A stretch of DNA of 17,132 nt from contig CALESJ010000013.1 in the NCBI GenBank assembly GCA_937907025.1, positions 1-17,132 of the forward strand, in the 5' to 3' direction. The DNA is from an uncultured Faecalibacterium sp. GTDB lineage: Bacteria; Bacillota; Clostridia; Oscillospirales; Ruminococcaceae. The notes under the pieces were generated by a model, which worked only from the letters and a program-made list of their open reading frames with translations, was not told the DNA's origin and ran no database searches. Each line of letters begins with the position of its first letter. The first letter of the stretch is position 1. Shown here in pieces: positions 7,537 to 15,028 of the stretch. The position numbers were made by a program, and so were the translations under genes.

Positions 7537-8364
7537 CCCGGCGCCGCTGCGGGGCACCACATAGTCATAGAACTGCTGTTCGTAATAGTGGTAGCCTTCC
7601 TCGCCCAGCACAAACGGATTGGGCATTCCGTCGGTGATATTGCGCACCAGCGCATAGCGGTCCAGCCCCATATCCAGGCACGGGTGGGTGGAGATTTCCC
7701 CGTCCACATGCATTTCCCGGCAGATCTTGGTAAATTTCAGCAAGGACTGGTAATACTCGTTCTTGTCCGTGTCCGGCATGATGCCGGAACCGCCCCACAG
7801 AGCCATCCTGTGGGGACGGCCCTCATCCGTCACCGGCACAATAAAGGAGTAGCAGCCCTTGGTATGACCGGGTGTAAAAATCGTGCGGATGGCCGTTGTA
7901 CCGAAGGTAAGGGTTTCCCCGTCCTTGTAGAATTCATCCGCATGAAAGCCGACCGGCTTCCACGGCATGCCGGCGGGCATGTTTCTGGCATACTCGTAAT
8001 CAATTTCTGACATATAAATGCGGGTGCCGTACTGCTTCTGAAAGTATTCCGCATTGCCGAAATGGTCCCCATGGCCATGGCTGATGAGGATAGCGCGCAG
8101 ATTTTCCGCGGATTCGCCCAGTTGGGTGATTCCCTCTTCCACCAGCTTCCGGCAGCGCGCATCGGGATTCATGCAGTCCAGCAGCACCAGCCCTTCCTCG
8201 GTCCTGATGAGAGAGCAGCCGACCACTTCGTCGCCGATAAAGGCCATATTGTCAAAAAACCAGGTCGGCGGACAAACGGTGGGGTTGGGATTCTGAAAAT
8301 CCGGTTTGCGGGTCCTGGATGTGCGCCATGTATGATGAAGCGGAAAAGATTTGTTCTGGTCCAT
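7531..8364 (-). CDS. MBL-fold metallohydrolase, B3-beta-lactamase-like metal site
   Basis: A 277-residue metallo-beta-lactamase-fold hydrolase. The metal motif HGHGDH is at 96-101 (His96, His98, Asp100, His101), with further ligand candidates His167 in TPGHTKG and His227 in STHP. There is LWGGSG (189-194) where most MBL proteins have a bridging Asp (often GDS), so the visible set H-x-H-x-D-H, H, H matches the two-zinc arrangement of subclass B3 beta-lactamases. No signal peptide is seen, so a role in periplasm-like hydrolysis is unlikely and the substrate is unknown. The frame is open upstream to 8529, but ATG at 8364 has AAGGAGG at 8375-8381 and begins MDQNKSF. It has its own promoter and runs convergently into the MATE gene. 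It may be a general hydrolase rather than a resistance enzyme. Confidence 0.88.
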   Translation of the reverse strand: MDQNKSFPLHHTWRTSRTRKPDFQNPNPTVCPPTWFFDNMAFIGDEVVGCSLIRTEEGLVLLDCMNPDARCRKLVEEGITQLGESAENLRAILISHGHGDHFGNAEYFQKQYGTRIYMSEIDYEYARNMPAGMPWKPVGFHADEFYKDGETLTFGTTAIRTIFTPGHTKGCYSFIVPVTDEGRPHRMALWGGSGIMPDTDKNEYYQSLLKFTKICREMHVDGEISTHPCLDMGLDRYALVRNITDGMPNPFVLGEEGYHYYEQQFYDYVVPRSGAGL

Positions 8365-8449
8365 ATGGGATAAGCCTCCTTGGGAAATGGGATTGCGGGT
8401 GTACCGCCCGGCTGCAGGCAGGAACAGGCGGCGTGCAAATGCTGTTTTT

Positions 8450-8478
8450 ATTGTAATTCTTTTGCGGATGGCCGTCAA
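8450..8478 (-). promoter_or_regulatory. Promoter of the MBL hydrolase gene
   Basis: Read on the - strand, TTGACG (8478 to 8473) and TACAAT (8455 to 8450) are separated by exactly 17 bases, five of six matches to each consensus hexamer. The transcript would start near 8443, giving a leader of about 80 bases. No clear operator palindrome overlaps it. Confidence 0.8.
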
Positions 8479-8532
8479 TGAAGCCGTCCGCCCGGTTTTC
8501 CCAACGTGGAAAGCGCTGTTTTTGCACATAAG

Positions 8533-8563
8533 AAAAAGGGAACCCGACGGGTTCCCTTTTTTT
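8533..8563 (-). terminator. Terminator after the beta-galactosidase gene
   Basis: AAAAAGGGAACCC (8533-8545) and GGGTTCCCTTTTT (8549-8561) form a perfect 13-bp stem with a 3-base loop (so effectively a shorter stem and larger loop). On the - strand the hairpin comes 11 bases after the beta-galactosidase stop and ends in TTTTTC. On the + strand it also ends in seven T, so it can work in both directions. Confidence 0.88.
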
Positions 8564-8573
8564 GTTTCTTTGA

Positions 8574-11378
8574 TCAGCCTTTTCCCAGCCGGATGACGCA
8601 GGCGACATGGTAGCGACCGGAACCATCCAGGCGATAGGCCTCCTCCACATCGGCACCCCAGCTGTCGATGCCGCCCACGCCGCGCATGGCGCCCAGCACC
8701 GTGAGAACGGTGCGGCCGGTGGCAGGCAGTTCACAGGGATGCAGGGCAGATTCCAGCTCCCGGGGCGTGTAGGGCAGAGCACTGAAGGTGAAAGGCTCTT
8801 CGGCCGCGTCCAGGGTCAGCCGGGCGGTGGCGCAGCCCGAAGCCGCCCGCTTTTCCAGCGTCAGGCTGTACGTTCCCATATGCAGGCCGCACTCCTGAGG
8901 AACCAGGTAATCGGGCACAGCGGGGATTTCCCGGTGGCGTCCGAAAATGCCGCCCTTGTACCGGTCGGGGTAGGTTTCTCCCGAAAGTCCGGTCCAGGCC
9001 GTGCTGCCCACCGGGTCGGGCAGCAGCATCCGCACACCGAAGCAGGGCAGCTCCGGCAGGTCAGGGGCACCGTGGTATTCCGCGTCCACGGTCATGGTGC
9101 CGGCGGCTTCCACCGTGTAGGTGAGGACTACCTCTGCCCCGGGCACAGCCGCAAAGGTAAAGCGGTACGCCACCCGCACCCGGCGGGGGCCCGCCTCCAG
9201 CACGGTCTGGCCCTCGCAGTTGGGCAGGGCGTCGGCGGCCTGCCAGGCGGCGCTGCGCCGGGCAAAGCCGTTGCCCAGGTCGTTCTCGGTGGGGGCGCGC
9301 CACAGCGCCGGGCGGGGCGCACGGTACAGCCACTCACTACCGCCGGACACCAGGGACACCGGACCGCCCTCCGGAATGGAGAACAGCACCCGGAACCCAT
9401 CGCCCAGCACGCCCAGGTTCACATCTCCCCGGACCACCTGCAGATCGGGGGCGCTGCGGTGTTCCCGGCTCTGCCGGTCGGCGGCCAGGCGCTGGGCCGC
9501 CTGCCGGGCGCCGGCCGCATTGGCGGCATCCTGTGCCGCCCGCTGTGCGGGGCTGGCGTACCAGTAGCGCACTTCCTGCATGGCGGGTTTCTCGGTCCCA
9601 TCGGCAAAGACGATACCGTTGCCGCTGAAGTTGTAGTCGGTGGGACGTTCCCCGAAATCACCGCCGTAGCCCAGCACCCGGCGTCCCAGGGCGTCGGTGT
9701 GCCAGAGGGCCTGGTCCATATAGTCCCAGATGAACCCGCCCTGGTACTGGGGGAATTCCTCCGCCAGGCGGATATAGCTTTCCATACCGCCCAGGCTGTT
9801 GCCCATATCGTGCATGTACTCACACAGGATGAATGGCTTGGCGGGTTTGGATTCCAGATATTCCCGGATCTCCCAGGGTTTGGCATACATCCGGCTTTCC
9901 ATATCGCTGATGGCATCAAAGGCCCGGTTATGGAAAACACCCTCGTAATGAACCAGCCGTCCGGGATCATGCTCGTGGAAGAACCGGCTCATGGCCAGGA
10001 TATCCTCCCCGGCATAGCTCTCGTTGCCGCAGGACCAGATGAGCACGGCAGCGTGGTTCTTGTCCCGCTCAAACATACTGCGGGCACGATCCACCACGCA
10101 GTCCTTCCATTCCGGCAGGCTGCCGGGCACGTTCCAGCTGGGTTCCACGGCGCCCAGCTTCTGCCAGCTGCCGTGGCTTTCCAGGTTGGTTTCGTCGATC
10201 ATGTAAATGCCGTTTTCATCGCACAGGTCGTACCACAGGCTTTGGTCGGGGTAGTGGCAGGTGCGCACGGCGTTGATGTTGTTGCGGCGGAATACCTCCA
10301 TAGCGGCGTACATATCCGCCGGGTCAATGGCACGGCCTTTCTCGGCGTTCCATTCGTGGCGGTTCACGCCGTTGAAGACGATGCGCTCCCCGTTCAGGCA
10401 CATAATGCCGTCCACCATCTCGAACCGGCGGAACCCGATGCGGTAAGGCACCACCTCCTGCACGGTGCCGTCGGCATCGTACAGGGTCAGTTCCGCCCGG
10501 TACAGGGTGGGGTTGGCGTGACTCCAGGGCTGGATACCCGGCAGTTCCAGGGTGTCCCCGGTGACGGGGCCGTCATACAGGGCACAGCCCTCGCTGTCGG
10601 TCAGGCGCAGCGTCACACGGGCCCCCTCGGTTTTCCCTTCCAGTTTCAGCCGGGGCGTCAGGGTACCGGTAGTGTTGTCCGGTTCCAGGCCCGCCTCCAG
10701 CCACAGGTCGGTCAGGTGTACCTTGGGTTTGGCATAGAGGAACACCGGACGGAAAATGCCCGAAAAGCGGAAGAAGTCCTGGTCCTCGATCCAGGAAGCG
10801 CTGCACCGCTTGTGCACTTCCACGCACAGGCGGTTGACGCCATCCCGGAGGCAATCCGTCAGCTCAAAGTCCGAAGGGGTGAAGCTGTCCTCGGCATAGC
10901 CCACAAACTGCCCGTTGCACCACAGGTACAAGGCCTGCTCCACCCCCTGGAAGCTGATGCAGACCCGCTGGCCCTGCAGGCCTTCGTCCAGGGTAAAATC
11001 CAGGGCGTAGCTGCCCACAGGGGCGTTGTCCCAGTCGATCTCCGGCGGGCGCAGGGCGCCCAGACCGTCCCAGGGGTACATGGTGTTGATGTACTGCAGC
11101 TGGCCATAGCCCTGGAGCTCGATATGTCCGGGGACCCGGATGGTATCGAAGCCGGAAAGGTCCGCACCCTCCTGCCAGAAATCGGCAGGGCGGGCAGCCG
11201 GATTGGGGCTGTAAGCAAACCACCACTCACCGTCCAGGGATTGGCGCAGGCTGCTGCGTCCGGCGGCGGCTTCCTCCGCCGTGCGGTAGCAGACATGGTC
11301 GGAATGGGCGTCCAGACGGTTCACCGCAAACACGGTGGGGTCGGTGAGCCAGCGGAGATCAGGGGATGCAACAGGCAT
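8574..11378 (-). CDS. lacZ: GH2 beta-galactosidase (LacZ-type), cytoplasmic
   Basis: A 934-residue glycoside hydrolase family 2 enzyme, expected to cleave beta-galactosides such as lactose. The N-terminal sugar-binding jelly roll (about 40-215) contains RVPGHIELQGYGQLQYIN and the conserved YAEDSFTPSDF. Immunoglobulin-like domains follow, then the TIM barrel with NRHEWN, VRTCHYP and LWYDLCDENGIYMIDETNLESHG. Acid/base Glu453 lies in IWSCGNES and nucleophile Glu520 in ILCEYMHDMGNS. The large C-terminal beta-sandwich characteristic of LacZ is present. Slightly shorter than E. coli LacZ (1023). A TTG five codons upstream is possible, but the ATG at 11378 is preferred because GGAGG lies 8-9 bases before it. 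No signal peptide. The segment around residues 605-640 is Ala/Arg-rich and looks like a linker. Its former partner transporter is reduced to a remnant just upstream, so it may be an orphan. Confidence 0.95.
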   Translation of the reverse strand: MPVASPDLRWLTDPTVFAVNRLDAHSDHVCYRTAEEAAAGRSSLRQSLDGEWWFAYSPNPAARPADFWQEGADLSGFDTIRVPGHIELQGYGQLQYINTMYPWDGLGALRPPEIDWDNAPVGSYALDFTLDEGLQGQRVCISFQGVEQALYLWCNGQFVGYAEDSFTPSDFELTDCLRDGVNRLCVEVHKRCSASWIEDQDFFRFSGIFRPVFLYAKPKVHLTDLWLEAGLEPDNTTGTLTPRLKLEGKTEGARVTLRLTDSEGCALYDGPVTGDTLELPGIQPWSHANPTLYRAELTLYDADGTVQEVVPYRIGFRRFEMVDGIMCLNGERIVFNGVNRHEWNAEKGRAIDPADMYAAMEVFRRNNINAVRTCHYPDQSLWYDLCDENGIYMIDETNLESHGSWQKLGAVEPSWNVPGSLPEWKDCVVDRARSMFERDKNHAAVLIWSCGNESYAGEDILAMSRFFHEHDPGRLVHYEGVFHNRAFDAISDMESRMYAKPWEIREYLESKPAKPFILCEYMHDMGNSLGGMESYIRLAEEFPQYQGGFIWDYMDQALWHTDALGRRVLGYGGDFGERPTDYNFSGNGIVFADGTEKPAMQEVRYWYASPAQRAAQDAANAAGARQAAQRLAADRQSREHRSAPDLQVVRGDVNLGVLGDGFRVLFSIPEGGPVSLVSGGSEWLYRAPRPALWRAPTENDLGNGFARRSAAWQAADALPNCEGQTVLEAGPRRVRVAYRFTFAAVPGAEVVLTYTVEAAGTMTVDAEYHGAPDLPELPCFGVRMLLPDPVGSTAWTGLSGETYPDRYKGGIFGRHREIPAVPDYLVPQECGLHMGTYSLTLEKRAASGCATARLTLDAAEEPFTFSALPYTPRELESALHPCELPATGRTVLTVLGAMRGVGGIDSWGADVEEAYRLDGSGRYHVACVIRLGKG

Positions 11379-11399
11379 GGGCAATTCCTCCAAAACAGG

Positions 11400-11477
11400 T
11401 TATTCTTTGACGGCACCTGCCGCAACACCCGCCAGGATGTGCCGCTGGAAAATCACCCAGATGATGATCTTACCGGT
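11400..11477 (-). pseudogene. Remnant of MalG-type sugar permease (last 24 codons)
   Basis: Reading the - strand towards the beta-galactosidase, codons ending in TAA at 11402-11400 encode ...WVIFQRHILAGVAAGAVKE, the standard C-terminus of MalG-type sugar ABC permeases (FFQRYFVxGLTAGAVKG-like). Upstream the similarity stops at about GKIII (near 11475), and the frame is closed by TGA at 11498-11496. The other 250 or so residues are absent from the window. The stop lies 21 bases before the beta-galactosidase ATG, the usual operon spacing, so this enzyme was once, or in relatives is, the gene after a permease. The match is made from memory of the family and is short, but the motif is very characteristic. 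Confidence 0.8.
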
Positions 11478-11514
11478 GCCCCGGTTCCACACCTTTCAGT
11501 GTACTTTAAATATC

Positions 11515-11543
11515 AGTATAACAGACCCGCTGTACAATGGAAA
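11515..11543 (-). promoter_or_regulatory. Probable promoter for beta-galactosidase at the junction
   Basis: On the - strand, TTTCCA (11543 to 11538), a 17-base spacer and TATACT (11520 to 11515) form a promoter with a weak -35 but an extended -10 (TG one base upstream of TATACT). The start would be near 11508, so the transcript would include the permease remnant before the beta-galactosidase. The -35 lies in the arm of the hairpin that ends the upstream ABC operon. Confidence 0.6.
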
Positions 11544-11560
11544 GCCTTTCCGGGCCTTCC
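11539..11560 (-). terminator. Weak hairpin after the FtsX-type permease gene
   Basis: On the - strand GGAAGGCC (11560-11553) pairs with GGCTTTCC (11546-11539), with one G-U wobble and a 6-base loop, beginning 2 bases after the TAA stop of the permease gene. No T-run follows, so it is at best a partial terminator or an mRNA-stabilising end. Some readthrough into the beta-galactosidase gene is possible. Confidence 0.45.
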
Positions 11561-11562
11561 GT

Positions 11563-14241
11563 TTAACATATCATTTTCCGGATGGCCTGGGCAATGGTCT
11601 GCGCCTCCAGACTCCTGCGGGTCAGCAGGCCGGAGAGCCAACACACCCCCAGCACCAAAACAATGGCCAGGACAACACTTCCCACCGGCAGGCAGAACGG
11701 GAATTGAAACGCGCGCCGGACGGCATAGTATTCCAGAGCCAGCACACCCAAGCCAAAGGGCAAACTCCAGCACAGCGCTTTGAGCCCGTAGAAAAGGCTT
11801 TCCAGCCAAATCATTTTACGGAAGCCGGCTGGCGTGATTCCTACACTGCGAAGTATCCCGTACTCCCGGGCACGCAGTTCCATTCCCGTAGAGAGGCTGT
11901 TATGGATATTGGCCATACACACCAGGCACAGCAGCAGAACAAACCCGGTACATAAGATTTGTAGAAGCATTCCAAACCGTTGAAGGCCACCCATAGCCAA
12001 GGTGTTGTAGTAAGCACTGGTCACACCTGCGGGTAGTCCATAGCTGTTGTTCAAGGACCAGTCTTTTAATCCGTTGGTCAAAGCAGAAATACTTTCCGGG
12101 TGAAGATATTGGATCTGCCAATAGTAGGCCTCTTCCCTGTTCTGGGACTCTTGCCGATTCAGGAACGCCTGAAAGACGCTGCGGCTTGTCACCAGCTGTA
12201 AGGTAAGGCTTTCGATGCTGGTGTCGGTGACCGTATTGCCGGAATATGGGAAATCTTCCGCCAGCGCCGCCACACGCCAAGTATCCGCAAACCCGCCCTC
12301 CTGCGCAAAATCCATGGAAAAGCCGGGCTGCAGATTCAAAGCATTCTTCAGCTGGGTGTAGCTGCCCTCATCATTCAGATAGGTGCTGGTGATCATAACG
12401 CAATCCAGGTAATCCGGATTCAAAGAAACATCCTTGCCAGCCCAATCGGTGAACTCCTGGTCTTCCATGACCAGCAGAGTGGGATAGACGGTGCTGCTTT
12501 GGCCGCTCCCGGAAGTGCCCTCCTGCCCCGACAAGTCGGTCTGGCTTTGCAGCCAGTTAAGCGCCTCTTGGCTCATATCTGCCCAGTCCAACGTGAAACT
12601 GCCCATCGCCCCCGCCTGCAGACCGCCGACCACCCGGGCCTCTCCGTTCCCGGCCAGCGCTTTCAGCTCGTCCGTGTAGGAAGTTGTATCCAGGGAAGGA
12701 TCATTGAAGGTGATGGTCGCCGTTGCTATGGGGCTGTCCGTTCCGTAACGCACGCCCATGGCGCGGTCTACATAGTAGGAAAGACCGGAGCCGGCCAGCA
12801 GCATGATGACGCTGAGCACCAGGGAAAAGACAATGGCCCGATACCGCCCCCGGTTCCTCTTGCAGTTTTTGAGAGCCAGAACCCCAGGGAAACCAAAAAT
12901 CATGCCTGTCAGCTTGCCGGTTTTCACGTCACTGGAATGCAGTTGAATCTGTCCCTCGCCCCGGATGGCGTCCATAGGCGTGACCTTGCTGGCTTTCAAG
13001 GCAGGCTGCAGTGCGCTGAATGCCAAAGTCAGAACTGCCAACAGGGCCGCAGCAACCAGAAACACAGGCCGGACCGAAAGAGAAAGGGGTTGGGAAAATT
13101 GAAACAGCTCCTGCACCTGTTGATTCAGGAAAATCAGAGCTGCCGCCATTCCTCCGCAGCCTGCAGCCAGGCCCAAAGGGATGCCGATCAGTCCCAGGAT
13201 AAAGGCTTCATACAGGACAGATTGCCGCTTCTGTGCCCGGGTAGCTCCCACGCCGGCCAGCATTCCCAACATTTGGGTGCGCTCCGTCATACTGATGGCA
13301 AAGGCGTTTCGGGCCAGCGACACAGCGCCCACCAGAATGATGAGAAGTGTCACTGCCATCAAGCCATAAAAAGCAGGCAACAGCAGGCTGCCCGGGTAAT
13401 CCAAGCCATAGTAGAGCAGGAGCTGCCGGTTCAGATCAATGGTCCCCACGCCCCCGGCATCGGCAGGCAAACCAGCCTGCCAGTTCTGTATATCGCCCAT
13501 CAGGTCATACAGTTTCTGTCCCAGTGGATTGACGGTATAGTAAGCGCACCACAGTCCATCCGGGGGGACCTGATCCTCCAGCGCCGTAAAGCATGGTTCC
13601 CAGGTGAAACCATTCTGGTCATCAAAACCGCCCGGGTCTACAATCGCGGTAATTGTGAACTGAGTTTCCCCCACAGAATGAATCACGTAGCTGTCCGACA
13701 ATGCCATGATTCCCAGGCCACTGGTTTGTCGATAGGTTGTAGCCCCGGTGGAATCCATCCCTTGCGGGGTCCAGACCCGCAGCAGATCCAAGGAAACTTG
13801 TTTGCCAAGCTTCCAACCGGTCTTTTCCGCCAGTGTCCGGGTGATGGCCAGTTCGTTCTCTTTGGCTGGAAGGGTACCTTCCAAGCACTCCACTCCCAGG
13901 AGCTGGTAAAAAGACTGGTTCACTCCGTAAAGGGCCGCACCCCATCGGTTCTGATCGTCCAACGGAGCCATGCCCAAGCCGGCTGCCAGACCCAGCTGGT
14001 CCACCCGGTCATCCTGGGACAGATTTTGTACCACCCGTTCTCCGGTTTCAAAAGCTCTGCCGTGCCAAATGCCGTTGTCCTCTGCCGCTTGCCGGTACAG
14101 AAGATTCAGAAAGGAATCTGCTCCCGCAAAAACAGCCGTGAGCATGGCCACAGACAAAATCACGCCGATCAGCGTCACCAACGTGCGGCGGGGATTGGCC
14201 CGCATCTGCGCAAGGGTCATAGTATGGATGATGTTTTTCAT
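11563..14241 (-). CDS. ABC transporter permease with two FtsX/MacB-type modules
   Basis: An 892-residue permease with duplicated FtsX-like modules. Helix 1 is at about 20-40, followed by a large extracytoplasmic domain (about 50-280), then three helices near 287-312, 345-372 and 390-412 with the conserved cytoplasmic MTERTQMLGMLAGVGATRAQKRQSV and ALKASKVTPMDAIRG. The second module repeats this: helix near 467-490, outer domain about 495-745 with a Gly/Ser-rich loop, then three helices ending in RKMIC. Such proteins with MacB-type ATPases move peptides or lipids, or act mechanically at the envelope, rather than importing nutrients. Its ATG overlaps the stop of the ATPase gene (ATGA), so translation is coupled. 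GC is visibly lower than in the neighbouring beta-galactosidase gene (for example 31 of 60 at 12001-12060). The upstream two-component genes suggest a BceAB-like detoxification role, but the topology differs from BceB. Confidence 0.9.
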   Translation of the reverse strand: MKNIIHTMTLAQMRANPRRTLVTLIGVILSVAMLTAVFAGADSFLNLLYRQAAEDNGIWHGRAFETGERVVQNLSQDDRVDQLGLAAGLGMAPLDDQNRWGAALYGVNQSFYQLLGVECLEGTLPAKENELAITRTLAEKTGWKLGKQVSLDLLRVWTPQGMDSTGATTYRQTSGLGIMALSDSYVIHSVGETQFTITAIVDPGGFDDQNGFTWEPCFTALEDQVPPDGLWCAYYTVNPLGQKLYDLMGDIQNWQAGLPADAGGVGTIDLNRQLLLYYGLDYPGSLLLPAFYGLMAVTLLIILVGAVSLARNAFAISMTERTQMLGMLAGVGATRAQKRQSVLYEAFILGLIGIPLGLAAGCGGMAAALIFLNQQVQELFQFSQPLSLSVRPVFLVAAALLAVLTLAFSALQPALKASKVTPMDAIRGEGQIQLHSSDVKTGKLTGMIFGFPGVLALKNCKRNRGRYRAIVFSLVLSVIMLLAGSGLSYYVDRAMGVRYGTDSPIATATITFNDPSLDTTSYTDELKALAGNGEARVVGGLQAGAMGSFTLDWADMSQEALNWLQSQTDLSGQEGTSGSGQSSTVYPTLLVMEDQEFTDWAGKDVSLNPDYLDCVMITSTYLNDEGSYTQLKNALNLQPGFSMDFAQEGGFADTWRVAALAEDFPYSGNTVTDTSIESLTLQLVTSRSVFQAFLNRQESQNREEAYYWQIQYLHPESISALTNGLKDWSLNNSYGLPAGVTSAYYNTLAMGGLQRFGMLLQILCTGFVLLLCLVCMANIHNSLSTGMELRAREYGILRSVGITPAGFRKMIWLESLFYGLKALCWSLPFGLGVLALEYYAVRRAFQFPFCLPVGSVVLAIVLVLGVCWLSGLLTRRSLEAQTIAQAIRKMIC

Positions 14242-14921
14242 GGCCGCACCGCCTCATCCCGGGCAATATGCCCGTCCTCTACCGTAATGAGGCGGTCTGC
14301 CTGGCAGGCAATTCTCTCATCGTGGGTGATGACCAGCAGAGTCTGGCCTTTTTTCTCATGAAAGTAGCGCAGCAGGGTCATCACTTCCGCACTGTTTTTG
14401 CTGTCCAGGTTGCCGGTGGGCTCGTCTGCCAGCAGAAGTGCCGGGCTGGTAATCAGGGCCCGGCCAATGCTAACCCTCTGCTGCTGACCGCCGGAAAGTT
14501 GATGGGGCAGATGATTCATCCGATCCTGGATACCCAGAATTTGTGCCAGCTGTTCCAATTGGTTTTCGTTGACGTTGCGTCCGTCCAACAACAAAGGCAA
14601 GGTCAGGTTTTCCCGCACATTGAGCACAGGAAGCAAATTGTAAAACTGATACACAAGCCCGATCTGACGCCGACGAAAAATAGCCAGTGCGGTTTCGCTC
14701 AGTTTGTAAAGATCGGTACCCTGTACCCACACCTGCCCGGTTGTGGGCTTGTCCACCCCTCCCAACAGGTGCATGAGGGTGCTTTTTCCGCTGCCGGAAG
14801 GGCCCATAATGGCGACGAACTCTCCTTTTTCAACGGAGAAGGACACGTCATCCAGCGCCTTTACCTGGGCAGGCCCTTCCCCATAATAACGGCTGAGGTG
14901 TTCCACGCGCAGTAATTCCAT
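14238..14921 (-). CDS. ABC transporter ATP-binding protein (MacB/LolD/BceA type)
   Basis: A 227-residue ATPase that powers the adjacent permease. Walker A GPSGSGKST is at 40-48, the Q-loop Gln92 in VYQFYNLLPVLNVRENLTLPL (the MacB/LolD hallmark), the signature LSGGQQQR at 142-149, Walker B LLLADE with catalytic Glu167 followed by PTGNLDS, and the switch His200. Everything needed for hydrolysis is present. The frame is open upstream to 15071, but the ATG at 14921 has AGGAGGG at 14927-14933 and starts MELLRVEHLSRYYG, the normal start of the family. Its stop overlaps the permease ATG by ATGA. A separate promoter with the putative response-regulator site lies in the 103 bases between it and the kinase gene, so ATPase and permease can be induced apart from the two-component genes. 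Confidence 0.95.
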   Translation of the reverse strand: MELLRVEHLSRYYGEGPAQVKALDDVSFSVEKGEFVAIMGPSGSGKSTLMHLLGGVDKPTTGQVWVQGTDLYKLSETALAIFRRRQIGLVYQFYNLLPVLNVRENLTLPLLLDGRNVNENQLEQLAQILGIQDRMNHLPHQLSGGQQQRVSIGRALITSPALLLADEPTGNLDSKNSAEVMTLLRYFHEKKGQTLLVITHDERIACQADRLITVEDGHIARDEAVRP

Positions 14922-14973
14922 CTTATCCCTCCTGATATCAAGACTGGGCAACGGGTTTGCTGCCCATATCCTG

Positions 14974-14979
14974 AGTATA
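14974..14979 (-). promoter_or_regulatory. -10 box of the ABC transporter promoter
   Basis: TATACT reads on the - strand at 14979-14974, 53 bases before the ATPase start codon. The -35 position (15002-14997) has no match to consensus, as expected for a promoter that depends on an activator. The TGACTG and TGAC-N6-GTCA boxes lie immediately upstream. Confidence 0.65.
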
Positions 14980-15000
14980 CCGGCGGCATCTTTCCGCTTG

Positions 15001-15028
15001 GTGACTGTCCGGGTGACAGTTTTGTCAC
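15001..15028 (-). promoter_or_regulatory. Putative response-regulator binding site before the ABC genes
   Basis: On the + strand this stretch reads GTGACTG (15001-15007), GTGACAG (15013-15019) and GTCAC (15024-15028). The last two form a perfect palindrome GTGACA-N4-TGTCAC at 15013-15028. The TGACTG at 15002 lies 28 bases from the start of the -10 box, the same offset as the TGACTG before the response-regulator gene. The site overlaps the last codons of the kinase gene. Binding by the neighbouring OmpR-type regulator is inferred. Confidence 0.7.

Noticed and set aside
8607..11783. Very long + strand frame opposite the beta-galactosidase (over 1000 codons)
   Set aside because: The GH2 gene on the - strand has all catalytic motifs. 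The + frame runs past it into the permease remnant and next gene, and its translation has no recognisable fold or start signal.
12499..14361. 620-codon + strand frame opposite the FtsX-type permease
   Set aside because: It is antisense to a gene with clear membrane and FtsX motifs and coupled ATGA translation; the translated product is Gln/His/Arg-rich with no domain.
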